A DNA stretch of 64,000 nt from Atrina japonica (taxonomy: Eukaryota > Mollusca > Bivalvia > Pterioida > Pinnidae): contig BROG01000230.1 of assembly GCA_030159075.1 (NCBI GenBank), positions 853,001 to 917,000 of the forward strand, written 5' to 3'. The first letter of the stretch is position 1. Every line of letters starts with the position of its first letter. The translations under genes were made by a program, and so were the position numbers. Below, piece by piece: positions 1 to 54,459 of this stretch. The notes below the pieces were generated by a model. It was not told the DNA's origin, ran no database searches, and worked only from the letters and a program-made list of their open reading frames with translations.

Positions 1-3000
1 ACTCTGTCTTGGAAGTAGTATTGGCAGACACTCTGTCTGGGAAGTAGTATTGACAGACACTCTGTCTGGGAAGTAGTATTGACAGACACTCTGTCTGGGA
101 AGTAGTATTGGCAGACACTCTGTCTGGGAAGTAATATTGGCAGACACTCTATCTGGGAAGTAGTATTGGCATACACTCTGGGAATTAGTATTGACATACA
201 CTCTGTCTGAGAAGTAGTATTGACAGGCACTCTGTCTGGGAAGTAGTATTGGCAGACACTCTGTCTGGGAAGTAGTATTGGCAGACACTCTGTCTGGGAA
301 GTAGTATTGGCAGACACTCTGTCTGGGAAGTAGTATTGACAGACACTCTGTCTGGGAAGTAGTATTGGCAGACACTCTGTCTGGGAAGTAGTATTGGCAG
401 ACACTCTCTCTGAGTAGTAGTATCGGCAGACACTCTGTCTTTGAAATAGTATTGGTAGACAATCTGTCTGGGAAGAAGTATTGGCAGACACTATGTCTGG
501 GAAATAGTATTGGCAGATACTCTGTCTGGGAAGTAGTATTGGCAGACACTCTCAGAAGTAGTATCGGCAGACACTCTGTCTTGGAAATAGTATTGGTAGA
601 CACTCTGTCTGGGAAGAAGTATTGGCAGACAATCTGTCTGGGAAATAGTATTGAGAGGCACTCTGTCTGGGAAGTAGTATTGGCAGACACTCTGTCTCGG
701 AAGTAGTATTGACAGGCACTCTGTCTGGGAAGTAGTATTGGCAGACACTCTGTCTGGGAAGTAGTATTGGCAGACACTCTGTCTGGGAAGCAGTATTGGC
801 AGACACTGTCTGGGAAGTAGTATTGGCTGGCACTCTGTCTGGGAAGTAGTATTGGCAGACACTCTGTCTGGGAAGTAGAATTGGCAGACACTCTGTCTGG
901 GAAGCAGTATTGGCAGACACTCTGTCTGGGAAGTAGTATTGGCAGACACTCTGTCTGGGAAGTAGTATTGGCAGACACTCTGTCTGGGAAACAGAATTGA
1001 CAGAAACTCGGTCTGGGAAGTAGAATTGACAGACACTCTGTCAGGAAAGTAGTATTGGTAGACACTCTGTCTGTGAAGTAGTATTTGTAGACACTCTGTC
1101 TTGGAAGTAGTATTGACAGACACTCTGTCTGGAAAGTAGTATTGGCAGATCCTCTGTCTGGGAAGTAGTATTGGCAGACACTCTGTCTGGGAAGTAGTAT
1201 TGGCAGACACTCTCTCTGGAAAGTAGTATTGGCAGACAATCTGTCTGATAAGTAGTATTGGCAGACACTCTGTCTGGGAAGTAGCATTGGCAGACACTCT
1301 GTCTGGGAAGTAGAATTGGCAGACACTCTGTCTGGGAAGTAGTGTTGGCAGACACTCTGTCTGGAAGTAGTATTGGCAGACACTCTATCTGGGAAGTAGT
1401 ATTGGCAGACACTCTGTCTGGGAAGTAGTATTGGCAGACACTCTGTCTGGGAAATAGAATTGACAGACACTCTGTCTGGGAAGTAGAATTGACAGACACT
1501 CTGTCTGGAAAGTAGTATTGGTAGACACTCTGTCTGTGAAGTAGTATTGGCAGACACTCTGTCTTGGAAGTAGTATTGGCAGACACTCTCTCTGGGAAGT
1601 AGTATTGGCAGACACTCTGTCTGGGAAGTAGTATTGACAGACACTCTGTCTGGGAAGTAGTATTGGCAGACACTCTGTCTGGGAAGTAGTATTGGCAGAC
1701 AATCTGTCTGAGAAGTAGTATCAGCAGACACTCTGTCTTTGAAATAGTATTGGTAGACAATCTGTCTGGGAAGAAGTATTGGCAGACACTATGTCTGGGA
1801 AATAGTATTGGCAGATACTCTGTCTGGGACGTAGTATTGGTAGACACTCTCAGAAGTAGTATCGGCAGACACTCTGTCTGGGAAGTAGTATTGGCAGACA
1901 CTCTGTCTGGGAAGTAGTATTGGCAGACACTCTGTCTGGGAAGTAGTATTGGCAGACAATCTGTCTGAGAAGTAGTATCAGCAGACACTCTGTCTTTGAA
2001 ATAGTATTGGTAGACAAACTGTCTGGGAAGTAGTATTGGTAGACACTCTCAGAAGTAGTATCGGCAGACACTCTGTCTTGGAAATAATATTGGTAGACAC
2101 TCTGTCTGGGAAGTAGTATTGGCAGACACTGTCTGGGAAGTAGTGTTGGCAGACACTCTGTCTGGGAAGTAGTATTGGCAGACACTCTGTCTGGGAAGTA
2201 GAATTGATAGACACTCTGTCTGGGAAGTAGTATTGGCAGACACTCTGTCTGGGAAGTAGAATTGACAGACACTCTGTCTGGGAAGTAGTATTGGCAGACA
2301 CTCTGGAAGTAGTATTGGCAGACACTCTGTCTGGGAAGTAGTATTGGGAGACACTCTGTCTGGGAAGTAGTATTGGTAGACACTCTGTCTGGGAAGAAGT
2401 ATTGGCAGACACTCTGTCTGGGAAATAGTATTGGCAGAAACTCTGTCTGGGAAGTAGTATTGGCAGACACTCTGGAAAGTAGTATTCACAGACACTCTGG
2501 CTTGGAAGTTGTATTGGCAGACACTGTCTGGGAAGTAGTGTTGGCAGACACTCTGTCTTGGAAGTAGTATTGGCAGGACCTCTGTCTCGGAAATAGTATT
2601 GGCAGACACTCTGTCTGGGAAGTAGTATTTGCAGACACTCTGTCTGGGAAGAAGTATTGGCAGACACTCTGTCTGGGAAGTAGTATTGGCAGATATTCTG
2701 ACTGGGAAGTAGTATTGGCAGACACTCTGTCTGGGAAGTAGTATTGACAGACACTCTGTCTGGAAAGTAGTATTGGAAGACACTCTGTCTGGGAAGTAGT
2801 ATTGGCAGACACTCTGTCTGGGAAGTAGTATTGGCAGACACTGTGTCTGGGAAGTAGTATTGGCAGACACTCTGTCTGGGAAGTAGTATTGGCAGACACT
2901 GTCTGGGAAGTAGTGTTGGCAGACACTCTGTCTTGGAAGTAGTGTTGGCAGACACTCTGTCTTGGAAGTAGTATTGGCAGACACTCTCTCTGGGAAGTAG

Positions 3001-3485
3001 TATTGGCAGACACTCTGTCTGGGAAGTAGTATTCAAAGACACTCTGTCTGGGAAGTAGTATTGGCAGACACTGTCTGGGAAGTAGTGTTGGCAGACACTC
3101 TGTCTTGGAAGTAGTATTGGCAGGCACTCTGTCTGGGAAATAGTATTGGCAGACACTCTGTCTTGGAAGTAGTATTTGCAGACACTCTGTCTGGGAAGAA
3201 GTATTGGCAGACACTCTGTCTGGGAAGTAGTATTGGCAGATACTCTGACTGGGAAGTAGTATTGACAGACACTCTGTCTGGGAAGTAGTATTGACAGACA
3301 CGCTGTCTGGGAAGTAGTATTTGAAGACACTCTGTCTGGGAAGTAGTATTGGCAGACACTCTGTCTGGGAAGTAGTATTGGCAGACACTCTGTGTGGGAA
3401 GTAGTATTGGCAGACACTCTGTCTGGGAAGAAGTATTGGCAAACACTCTGTCTTGGAAGTAGTATTGGCAGATACTCTGACTGGG
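1..3485. repeat. 29-bp minisatellite, class A
   Basis: About 120 head-to-tail units of 29 bp with core GACACTCTGTCTGGGAAG then TAGTATTGGCA. Starts of ACTCTG fall at 1, 30 and 59. Units vary by point changes, occasional 10-18 bp deletions and truncated units. The array begins before the window. Because 29 is not a multiple of 3, three units make an 87-bp, 29-codon period, and the minus strand stays open in all three frames; these ORFs are artefacts. Confidence 0.97.
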
Positions 3486-4560
3486 AAGTAGAATAACCAG
3501 ACACTGTCTGATAAGTAGTGTATACAGTCACTCTGTCTAGAAAGGAGTGTAGACAGTCACTCTGTCTCACAAGGAGTATAGACAATAACTCTCTCTGTGA
3601 AGTATTGTAGATAGCATTCTGTCTGGGACGCAGTGTATATAGTCACTCTGTCTAGGACGCAGTGTATACAGTCACTCTGTCTGGGTCGTAGTGTATACAG
3701 GGCCTCTATCTAGGAAGTAGTGTAGAAAGTCACCGTGTCTGGGACGTAGTGTTTACAGTCAATCTATCTGGGACGTAGTGTAAACAGTACCTCTTTTTGG
3801 GACGCAGTGTATGCAGTCACTCTGTCTGGGACGTAGTGTTTACAGTCACTCTATCTGGGACGTAGTGTAAACAGTACCTCTGTTTGGGACGCAGTGTATA
3901 CAGTCACTCTGACAGGGACGTAGTGTATACAGTCACTCTCTCTGGGATTTAGTGTAAACAAATACTCCGTCTGCTAAGTAGTGTATCACTTTGTTTTAAG
4001 AAAAGTGTAGATAATCACTCTCTCTGGGAAGTTGTGTAGAAAGTCACCGTGTCTGGGAAGTAGTGTAGATAGCCATTCTGTCTGGATTTGTTTAGAGAGT
4101 CGCACTGTCCGGGAAATAAAGTGGACAGCCACTCTGAAGTGTACTGTAAATAGACACTGCCTTGGAAGTAGTATAATATTAGAAACCCTATCTGGAAGGT
4201 AGTGTATACAGTCACTCTATCTTGGACATAGTTTAAATAGTCACTCTGTCTGGGTCGCAGTGTATATAGTCACTCTGTCCACTCTGTCTAGAACGTAGTG
4301 TATACAGTCAATCTATCTGGGACGTAGTGTATGACAATTATACAGTCACTCTATCTGGGACGTAGCATATACAGACACTCTGTCTGGTTAGTAGTGTACA
4401 AAGTCACTCTCTCTTCGAAGTTCTGTAGAAAGTAACTCTGTCTAGGAAGTAGGTAGATAATCAGTCTCTCTAGGAAGTAGGGTTGACAGTCAATCTCTCT
4501 CCGATGTAGTGTAAATCTCACTGCCACGGGAAGTATTATAGACATTCACCATTTATGGGA
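3486..4560. repeat. 29-bp minisatellite, class B (diverged flank)
   Basis: Continues the class A array with the same period but a different consensus: TCACTCTGTCTGGGACG then TAGTGTATACAG. Homogeneity falls towards 4,560, as expected at an array edge where units are not refreshed by unequal exchange. Confidence 0.9.
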
Positions 4561-4570
4561 TGTAATATAT

Positions 4571-4639
4571 CTTTAGGAAGTATATGTATATGTATATATG
4601 TATATATATTGTATATATATGTATATATATGTATGTATG

Positions 4640-4729
<90 letters not shown>
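4571..4729. repeat. TATG/TA microsatellite
   Basis: GTATATGTATA repeats grade into an uninterrupted (TA)n tract of about 85 bp, directly after the 29-bp array. Confidence 0.97.
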
Positions 4730-4731
<2 letters not shown>

Positions 4732-4739
4732 CAAAACTG

Positions 4740-5840
4740 TCCTAGGTCTAGGTTTAAATTGACAATAGAGACATTGTTTGCTTACTGCCTGAGTGGTTGA
4801 TTACAAAATATAAAATTTAAGTAAGCGACAGTCAAGGTCTGAACCCAGGGACACAGTGCATATTATATTACACCAGTATATATCGACTTATTCTGCCATA
4901 ATATCATTTTGTGGTATCTTTTTTCTATTCTATAAATTTCCGAGAAAATTCGACATATTTTATTTCCAATGGGTTGTTAAATAAATATATTCACAAATAC
5001 ATTCTGTCTACCTGGTTGCTAATATGTCTAGTGCATTATGTTGTGTCTTCTATTATGATTATAATCTAAGTAAAGTAAATTTCCTAAGTTTAGATAAAAT
5101 TCTGATACCAGGAAAGGTAACACCACACACACTGAATAAAACCATGAAAGCTAAAGAGACATAACTTATTTAGAATTGAATTGTTCCTTGCAGTTATCTT
5201 GCTTACTCCATCACCATAAATTGCAAATTGAAATACCTGTGATTTTCAATATAATTCATTTCATTTTCTTCAATACTGTCAAACCTCAAGTTAATCATGA
5301 TAAGAATCATCATCATTTCACATAATTATTTTATATTGATTAATCTAACGATATTTTGGGTTACATCAACATTTCTTGAAAACTGTTCCACTCCGTCCTC
5401 AGGTTTATTTAACGTAACTGCACTTTCTCAATATATAAACAATATTGTTACTCTCAGAGAACCATTGACCATTATCATGTTTCATGTTTGCTAATTTAAT
5501 GATTATTGATTTTGATGCGCAAATGCACAAAACGTAGAGACAATTGCGTTACAAATGGCAACTTCCGAGTGGCAGTAGCTGCGGTTACAAAGAAAAACTG
5601 TTGGATATTACAATTACGCTGTCAATAGATAAATAGTTTTGACATTGCCAATTCATCGTAAAACGTTACAAAGGTGTCACGGATCGGTTGCCATGCCTAC
5701 AGAATGCTGACCTTTAACCAATTGAATTTCGATTGTTGAACGCTTTCAATCATCACTGAGGATGTTTTATGGTCGAAACGAGGATTTTTTTTTTTAGAAA
5801 ATCTGTTATTGATACCCAAAAACAAAATACAAACCATAAT
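4740..5840. other. AT-rich sequence, no gene recognised
   Basis: No ORF with coding character, no splice-bounded exon I could defend and no tandem structure. Confidence 0.5.
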
Positions 5841-5847
5841 AAATATG

Positions 5848-6050
5848 ACTATACATTTTTGTTACATAACATAATATTTTTATAGCGTTACGTTACATAA
5901 CGTAATGTTTTCATATCGTTACATAACATTATGTTTTTTACATTGTTACATAACGTAATGTTTTTTATATTGGTACATAACATAATGTTTTTATATTGTT
6001 ACATAACACAATGTTTTATATCGTTACATAACATAATGTTTTCATAATTG
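5848..6050. repeat. Tandem array containing GTTACATAACGTAATGTTTT
   Basis: About seven imperfect units of 25-32 bp. Each contains ACATAAC(G/A)TAATGTT, an imperfect palindrome, so each unit could form a small hairpin. Confidence 0.85.
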
Positions 6051-6624
6051 TCTAAAGGTATTGCTTTTTACTAGAATACACTAAAACGTAGACAATACGA
6101 CTACACAACGTTCGTACTGTATTAACACCATTTTTCATACTGGATAATGACTATTGAAATAAAATTGCTATCTTTTTAATGTAAAGTTTAAAGTAAGGTT
6201 TACAGTTTTTTCCTAACTCTCATGACTGTTTCGGGACAAGAAACGTTTCACATTTTGAATCGAAACCTTCTATATTCATATATTTTTTTAATGTATTGTC
6301 CTATGTTGAAAAATATTTTAAGTTTTTTAACCTAATTTCTGAAGAAATTTGCTTCTTTAGTTTTTGTATGTTTGTATGGTTTTGTTAAATTAGTTATGAT
6401 GCTCACACATTTTCATTTACCTGATAAAATGGTTTCCAAAATTGAAGAAGTTGACACAAATGAAAATATATTTTCATAAAATGGAATCAAACGCATTTTC
6501 AAAATCTATTAGTCATAGAAATCCCGAAATGTTTTTGAGATTAGAGGCAAACAGAATGTTGTTAACTAAACTAGCACTTTTTGGACTATTTCGCATAGAA
6601 TAATTATAACAATCTTTTTCAAAA

Positions 6625-6862
6625 TTTTGAGCCAAGTTCCAATCCCCGCATATAGTTAAAAGCAGCGCATATAGTTCCATTCCCCGCATATAGTTCCAAT
6701 CCCCGCATATAGTTCCAATCCCCACATATAGTTTCAATCCCCACATATAGTTCCAATCCCCGCATATAGTTCCAATCCCCACATATAGTTCCAATTCCCG
6801 CATATAGTTCCAATCCCCACATATAGTTCAAATTCCCGCATATAGTTCCAATCCACCCCCTA
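6625..6862. repeat. 19-bp tandem array
   Basis: About 12 units of GCATATAGTTCCAATCCCC (19 bp; starts at 6667, 6686 and 6705) with CGC/CAC variation. Short minus-strand ORFs across it (YMWGLELY-type) are read-through of the repeat. Confidence 0.95.
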
Positions 6863-6869
6863 CAGACAT

Positions 6870-8025
6870 CAAACAAAAACATCACACACATATTCACAAT
6901 CATTCTAAATATCAGTAAAAATATTGATTCTTCCGTCACACAATTATCTTTTACTTCTTTGATAGTATATGAAATAAATTTTACCCCCCACTATATGTAT
7001 ATAGATGAAGGGTCATTACTTACGGATTACGATGGATGATGGGTGAACTAGATACTCATTTCTATATGTTCTTGTATGCGATCACGTGTTTTATGCACAG
7101 CTAGACAATATTCGACTTTGGTGCTATGTATAGAGAAGGATTAACTTTTATGACAATAGAAGTCCTATGCAAAGCAGAATACCCGTTATCCTCTACACCT
7201 GTTATAGTACGCTTCGCTGTATTAAACTTTCAAGTGACTATTATTATTAGAAGGACTAACCACAATAGATATGTAGATATTTCTGTCACCTTCGCCTCCA
7301 CAGTCCCAACAAAACTTCATACCTTTTATAAGAGTACTTGATGTAGCAAAAATACCAAAATTATCGTTAGGGTGGCAACCGGTTGCATACTTACTGTGTC
7401 TGATATTGTTACACAGTATTTAGTTTTTACACATCATCATCATCATAGCTCTTCTCTGGTCATAGAAAATGTACAGTTTTCTTCCGTTTGCTACTTTATA
7501 AAAGCAACCGGAAAAATTACAGTGACCTCGTAGCTTGGGGTAAAGAGAAGGGTGTTTAGTGATTTTAATAGAATATGTTTGGAAAATGCCTGTTAAACTG
7601 TACCTTCTAGTTCTTACTGCCAGTATGCACGCTATTTCACGGGAATCTTATTAAACAATATGAAGTCTCCTTTTGATGAATGTTAGATAGTATATACTGT
7701 GACTCCCTTTAGACAATCAGGTGTAAGCCTAACTGATGGTATTTTCACCGATCTTGGACTTTTCACCGATTTTGAGAGATTCCATGTAACATTTGCGACG
7801 AATGTGAAATGCTAGGGTACGCTGACTCCTTCCATACACCTGGTGCCATCCTGCTTGTAAATCGAAATGTTCTTCATGTTGGGGCCCTTTTTATAATATC
7901 CAATTTGTCTTATTCTGATGGAATTGGATTTTAGTTTATTATCTGTTATTATTTAGATACGTACGTTTACTTTGATACATAAAAAATTTCTGATTTGTTG
8001 ATTTGTCTCGGTTACATTCGTAACC
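6870..8025. other. No gene recognised
   Basis: A 71-codon ORF at 7,126-7,341 (+) has no recognisable motif and no clear splice context. A CATCAT run lies near 7,435. Nothing else seen. Confidence 0.4.
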
Positions 8026-8027
8026 AC

Positions 8028-8258
8028 TTATACCAAACTCGTAACCAAGTCGTAAGCATATATTTCTTATACCAAACTCGTAACCAAGTCGTAAGCATAT
8101 ATTTCTTATACTAAACTCGTAACCAAGTCGTAAGCATATATTTCTTATACCAAACTCGTAACCAAGTCGTAAGTATATATTTCTTATACCAAACTCGTAA
8201 CCAAGTCGTAAGCATATATTTCTTATACCAAACTCGTAACCAAGTCGTAAGCATTGGA
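8028..8258. repeat. 39-bp tandem array
   Basis: Six near-identical units containing ACTCGTAACCAAGTCGTAAG followed by CATATATTTCTTATACCAA. Period 39 bp (8041 to 8080). The unusually low divergence suggests recent expansion. Confidence 0.95.
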
Positions 8259-8259
8259 G

Positions 8260-11200
8260 TCGGGAGTTTGTTCCAGGATACTAAAATATAGACAATTCTT
8301 TAAAATACCATTCTAACGAATATCATGCGTACCTAATTTACGTTCGAATTTCACTCTCCTAGAACAAAATATGATGCCGCATAAACAGTGTAAATCGATC
8401 ACCCAGATTTTTTTTTCTCGAAAGTAACAATGTCGAAAACTGTTTAAATTTAACCTTTACATTTTCTTTCAAGCGATCTATTCACTACTGACAAAATTAT
8501 GTGTCCGGATATAATCAAATTTCATATTAAATAAGGCAAGTCAATGTTGATTTATCAGTATATCTCGATAACTGATGTTCACATACTTTGAAACACTCAC
8601 TCTTTTATTCATTCGTGAGAAACAGTATTAACAAATTGTGTCATAAAGAAATAAGATAAGAAGCGAACATGCGGAAACATATGGAACAGGGGCACTGATC
8701 CTTGATTAATGATAACAATGTCACTGCTGGGTTAGATTATTTATTCATGATCAGGTAACCAAAAACAGTCCCACAAAAACCACAATAAGAATAATAAATA
8801 CACATATATAAAACATAATACAAAATGAATATAATATTAAACCAATACATTGATTAATATAACACTTTGAAACCTTTGATCAAATTATGAAAAAGTAAAT
8901 CATATAATTATATAAAAATGAATTATTCAAACTTGACAAATTAACATTGGCAAAGATAACAACATATGTTCTGTAGAATGATCCTAACCTCAGAATCACA
9001 GTATAATATACAAAACACAAACGTAACGCAATAAATATGAATAAAATAATATATCCCAATTTTCGAAATGAAACTTTGGAAATACAGTTTTAAATACTCA
9101 GTAAATGCACAGTTGGTTTAGTTTTTATTTTGAAAATTGTAACAAAAATACACATGTACATTTTGCTTTTATTATCAAACTATATCATCAAAGTGTAACG
9201 TGCTAAAAAACAGTTATCGATCTTAGTAAATTTCTGGATACAAACCATTGCAATAAAAAAGTACATAAATCAGAAAGTTCATTTAAACGATAAATTGATT
9301 AACAAGTTATTAAAATATCATAACCTTAATTCACCTTGCATAATTACTATTATTCTATACGATTAGACATGAAAATGAAAATCAACATTAAACCGATATG
9401 AGCTGTCGTAGGTAACACATTTTACATGCCAATTTTATCTAATATATATATCCCAAAATGACCATTTGGTGGTTAGAATAACAAATACACGTGTAAAATT
9501 GCAACAATCTTCCCAAACATAACCCATAATATCAGTTATTGTTTGTCCGCCATTACTTTAAGCAATTAAAATTTTACGAGGATTACCGAGTGTCAAATAA
9601 ACACGTGTTATTTGCAGTTAATACATTCTATTCTTATTACCCTTTGCGTTTATTCTCATACATCTTCAATTCATACCTAAATCAGGAAAAGTTGGTCTTT
9701 TTCGTCGTTTCATTCGTTTTTGAAATTGTCCGCGTGCCGAGTATATCGGGTGATCTCGACCCATTTTAACTCGTCCCATCGCATTCTCGGCTTCATCATT
9801 CTTGACCCATATGATCATAAACTGCCCAACTCCAACGGACATGGCGGCACGATTATAAAACATGAGATACTCATTCTTTCCACAGTTATATTGTTTTTAT
9901 TTTGTCAATGGCAGCATCCAGGGTAACATTAAAGATCGGAAAAAATTGTTTTAGTGACTTGATATATTTAATGTTTATTGATATATTCATAGGATTGTCT
10001 TCAGGTATCTAAAATAGCGTTGAAAAGCACATATTTTACATAAAACATGCACTTTCCAATACAAATAACGCCCTGTATTTTAAAAGTAAAATTAAACACA
10101 TAAAAGTCGACCGATTTAACATAGTCCGAGCGCCTAAAGGACCGAGATTCCCCTCATCGAATTACAAAGTACATTTTTGGCTGAAAAGTCATTACATACG
10201 GAACTACTGCTGGATTTACTAAGGGTAAACTAATAAAACTAATAACTTCTAAAAATAAGAATATCTTTTACAGAGTTTCACGTGTTTGATAATGTATTTG
10301 AACACACATTTTATCATATTCTCGACTTTATTTTAAAAAAAACAAGCATTGTGACAACTTATGTCGCTTAAATACACACCATAAAAATGAAATATTTATA
10401 CAATTATCTATAAAATGAGAAAAGTACAATAAATTTATAGATAAAGTATTAACTTACATGATAAGCAAAAACTATCTCCGACAAAGTCAAGTTAAACCTT
10501 GTTTTGACACCCTAAGACGCTGACCGCTATTATATATTCATACTGAAATAACAACCATTTCATACATATACCTAAATAAAAACCGAAGTAAATTTTCGTG
10601 CAAAACGAAACTCTACAAAAAGCGAAAACTCAGTTTTACTTGAATGAAATTCGAAAAGGATCGTGTTAGCCTCGTAAAACTACGAAATAACCATTTACTT
10701 GCGAACCTCAATATTTCTTCGTTTTTATTTTGTTTTAAAACAACTCAAGGAAGTAATTGCATTCGAGGAATATTTCACATCAGTTATGTTCACTCTTTTA
10801 CATTTTGTCCAAAGTCTTCATTACATTGTGAAATATTTCAAACTATTTAGATTACTTTTTAATCGTATTATAAGATGTCACTCCCTTTAAGTAAAGTCTC
10901 ACAAATTTTAATCTGTGCTATGAAATGTTTTAAGTCTCGAAGGAAGGACTCGTAACTTTCACTCTGTACGCCGAGAGCTTGGTGAAGGAACAGTTACTAC
11001 CATTTTAAGATCTTTGTTATGACTGGTACCAGGAATTGAACCTCAAATACCCGGATCATACTTTTACCCTTTTACCCTTGGTCATTACTTAAAACTTCGG
11101 TACATCTTATATAATTCTTTCCCGGTTTCTATTTGTATTATTTTTCATTCACAATCCTGATGTTATTACCTACTGCCATTATCTTTCTATAAAATTATAT

Positions 11201-11300
11201 ATGTTATAATTTGTTTCTGACTATATAGTAGTGTTCCTGTGTAATGACCCCTCATATCCATATATCAATGTATCAGTGTTTATGTTTGCGCTGTGACATT
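8260..11300. other. AT-rich stretch, no firm gene
   Basis: Holds a dispersed repeat at about 9,385-9,480. 9,660-9,860 is locally GC-richer with overlapping short ORFs on both strands (minus 65 codons, plus 68 codons). I do not recognise either product, and no good splice sites bound them. The rest shows nothing. Confidence 0.4.
9385..9480. repeat. Dispersed repeat with ATATGAGCTGTCG, copy 1
   Basis: Shares ATATGAGCTGTCGTAGG, then TTTTACA, ATTTTAT and CCAAAATGACCATTTGGTG with 20,478-20,600 in the same order and spacing. Family not named. Confidence 0.6.
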
Positions 11301-11325
11301 ATGGTTCCGTTAAGAAAAAATATAT

Positions 11326-11331
11326 TTTAAT
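11326..11331 (-). promoter_or_regulatory. Candidate polyadenylation signal ATTAAA
   Basis: ATTAAA on the minus strand about 92 bases past the stop codon; no AATAAA was seen nearby. The area is AT-rich, so chance occurrence is likely enough that this is only a candidate. Confidence 0.3.
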
Positions 11332-11422
11332 AAAATATATATATATATATATACTGTGTATATACTGTTTGTCATGTTTATATTCACTCAACTCTGGCAA
11401 AAATAGAAGCAAAAGAAAATAT

Positions 11423-52108
<40,686 letters not shown>

Positions 52109-52122
52109 GCCTCAAATACGCC

Positions 52123-53770
52123 CTGAAATATAATATAAATGTATTTACGTATCAGCAGTGAGACTAATGAAGTGACAGAGAATTGGAGGGCATGAAATCA
52201 AAAGAGAAAGTGGGGGGTAAATAATGGAACCTGTTCACAGATACGACACAAAGCGACAAAACCGAACAGAAATGGATCAAAATAAAAAAAAAACTAAATG
52301 ATTAAAACAGAATACGGAAGAAAAAGAACACGGGACAAACCGACAAACCATTTAGGAAAACTACTGAAATATTCATATTGTTCCTACGGTATTCGAAAAA
52401 GCCTATCAATACGAAAACCTAGTTTTTTAACAATCAATGTCTTTATGCAAGTTTGTATAATTTGAATTATTAATGTGATGTTGACATGGCAATTAGATCT
52501 ACTGGAGAAATACAATATTTAACTCAAAAAAGGTTTAATATGCTGCAAAATTACATTTATTGTTATTGTTGTAAGTTTCGCGTAGTTTAACCTTGTTTTT
52601 CTTCAATAAAGAAAAATTAGCTTTGACTCATTACTGTGATGTGTCATACAATCCGTTTCATTTTTCTTCCTTTCTAATTTGATCAACTTAATTTCGTTTC
52701 GTTTCATTTTGCGTACAGAACGGTAAATAAAAAACGTATCACAGAAAATGCTATGCATGTAAATGACCTCGGTTGACAAAACGGCCAATATGAGGACAAT
52801 TACAATTATATTTTGTCATTTTCAATCCCCAGGGTCTGGCACCATAAAACATAAAAATTACTTAAGTCTAAACTTTTACTCAACTCTGGCTAATCCTGAA
52901 ATCTGACTGACTGAACAGGCCAAGTTGATATTATTCTCAGACTCGAGTAAATTCTCAAGGTTTATGGTGCCGGGTCCAGGTAATGAAGCGTGACATATCA
53001 ATGCTGAACAACAATAATAAAGAAAGTTACACGCATGTTAAAATTAATTGTGGTTTATCTACTTTAATCGCACATTCTTTTAGAAAAAAAACAACAACTA
53101 ATGCCAATGAAATACAGGCGATTTTGAAGTCATTTATTCATTCTATGTAAAGCGATTGACACTTAGCAACAAAATATAATTTCTTTCACTAAATGATTTA
53201 TGATTTAGAGCAGTAAAGTAGGGGAAAGATCCGATAAATCAAGTATACGTCTAATGACACGACTGCTTATTTGATTATTTCGCAAAATGACATTCGGGGT
53301 GTCATTGTTACCCCTGTGCGCACTGTCAAACAAGATCATTTATTACATTCTAAAACTGTGAAACTTAGGAGATGAAAGAGATATGGGGGAATTAGAGAGA
53401 ATGAGAGGGGTAAAGAAAGGTTGATACATGATGCTAGTCCGAAATCTTACGTAAAGTAAAGTTATCTTTATCCCATTGTATTTTTGTGAAAATGATGTGT
53501 TTGCGATGTCCTACTGATACATTTAATAAACCTTTGGGATTTACATGTCTTTAAATTAACACGAGTATACAAACTGGGGATTATGCAAAGATGATTAAGG
53601 ATAATGGTTGAAGAAGCAATGTAATTAATTGTTAGTTTAACACATAATATATATTATTTACAGAAAAGAGGTTAAATGATGAAAAAGGGAGTAAACCACC
53701 AGTCCCTTTCTCACGGCTGTTAGCTGTTAGCATCTGTAATAATCAATTGAAGATCTTGACCAACCGTATT
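52123..53770. other. Upstream of the receptor coding exons
   Basis: Probably the 5' UTR intron. Holds a small foldback element (52,829-52,984). I could not identify the 5' UTR exon or a promoter. Confidence 0.4.
52829..52984. mobile_element. Small foldback element with GGCACCATAAA ends
   Basis: Left arm GGTCTGGCACCATAAAAC and the complement of the right arm GGACCCGGCACCATAAACC match; similarity continues about 45 bp inward (ACTTAAGTCT against ACTCGAGTCT). No ORF. Confidence 0.65.
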
Positions 53771-53775
53771 AAAAT

Positions 53776-53907
53776 CTCTGATACCAAAAAATAAATCTTC
53801 AGGATTTCCAGGATACATAAACAAATCTGGTGAACATTGGATAAACACGGAATCAGTTGCCATGAAGGAGTAATTATCCCCTGTTAACTGGTCACACCCG
53901 CCGTGAG
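53776..53907 (-). mobile_element. PLE tail fragment
   Basis: Diverged 130-bp copy of the family tail (GATACC, TCCAGGATACAT, GGTCACACCCGCCGTGAG) with an internal deletion after AAACACGGA. Confidence 0.8.
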
Positions 53908-54459
53908 AAATGAGGGGGAAAACACTGCTTCTCTGCTATGTGTAAAAATAAACAGTTCGTGTATCTCACCAAGATTTCTCTCCAGAAATATTTGTTGTGC
54001 TACATAAAGTAATTGGAGTAAATAATATATAATGACAGGCGTTGACAATTTCTCAATTGGTTGAACATCCCAATATATAATTGATATCATAATTACCACA
54101 CGATGTTTTGTAAAAGTAATGCCGCGTTGTTTCTTTTATGTAACATCTGACATGTAAAAACTTGTTTTAAAGAAGATATAATTAAGATATAATTTGGATC
54201 CACATATTGACCGTCTTGCAAATTTTGGATAATATTCAATCTAAAAAATATTTAATCTAAATTCAATTTGATGCAGTAAAAATATACATACAGCTTTGCT
54301 GTTTTAGTGATATTTAGCTTATGTTCTAATTTACAATACAAGTTACCTGTTTCATTATTTTTTCCACAATTTTACGTTAACACTAAAAACGTATTTACAC
54401 AATTTATCTTACATTATAAAGTAAGTCCGGTATTAGCTAATGAGATTACCCCCCCCCCC

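Noticed and set aside
1..3485. CRISPR array
   Set aside because: Repeats are contiguous with no spacers of unique sequence, and the genome is clearly eukaryotic.
185..3585. Long minus-strand ORFs (up to 535 codons) rich in CQYYFPDRVSANTTSQTE-type repeats
   Set aside because: They are conceptual translations of the 29-bp minisatellite in rotating frames; equivalent ORFs exist in every minus frame, and there is no promoter, splice context or non-repeat domain.
5297..5494. Plus-strand 65-codon hydrophobic ORF
   Set aside because: AT-rich chance ORF with no homologous motif.
9666..9863. 65-codon basic ORF in a GC-richer island as a small gene or first exon
   Set aside because: Overlaps another short ORF in antisense, shows no known motif and has no defensible splice sites; noted only as a possible unrecognised exon.
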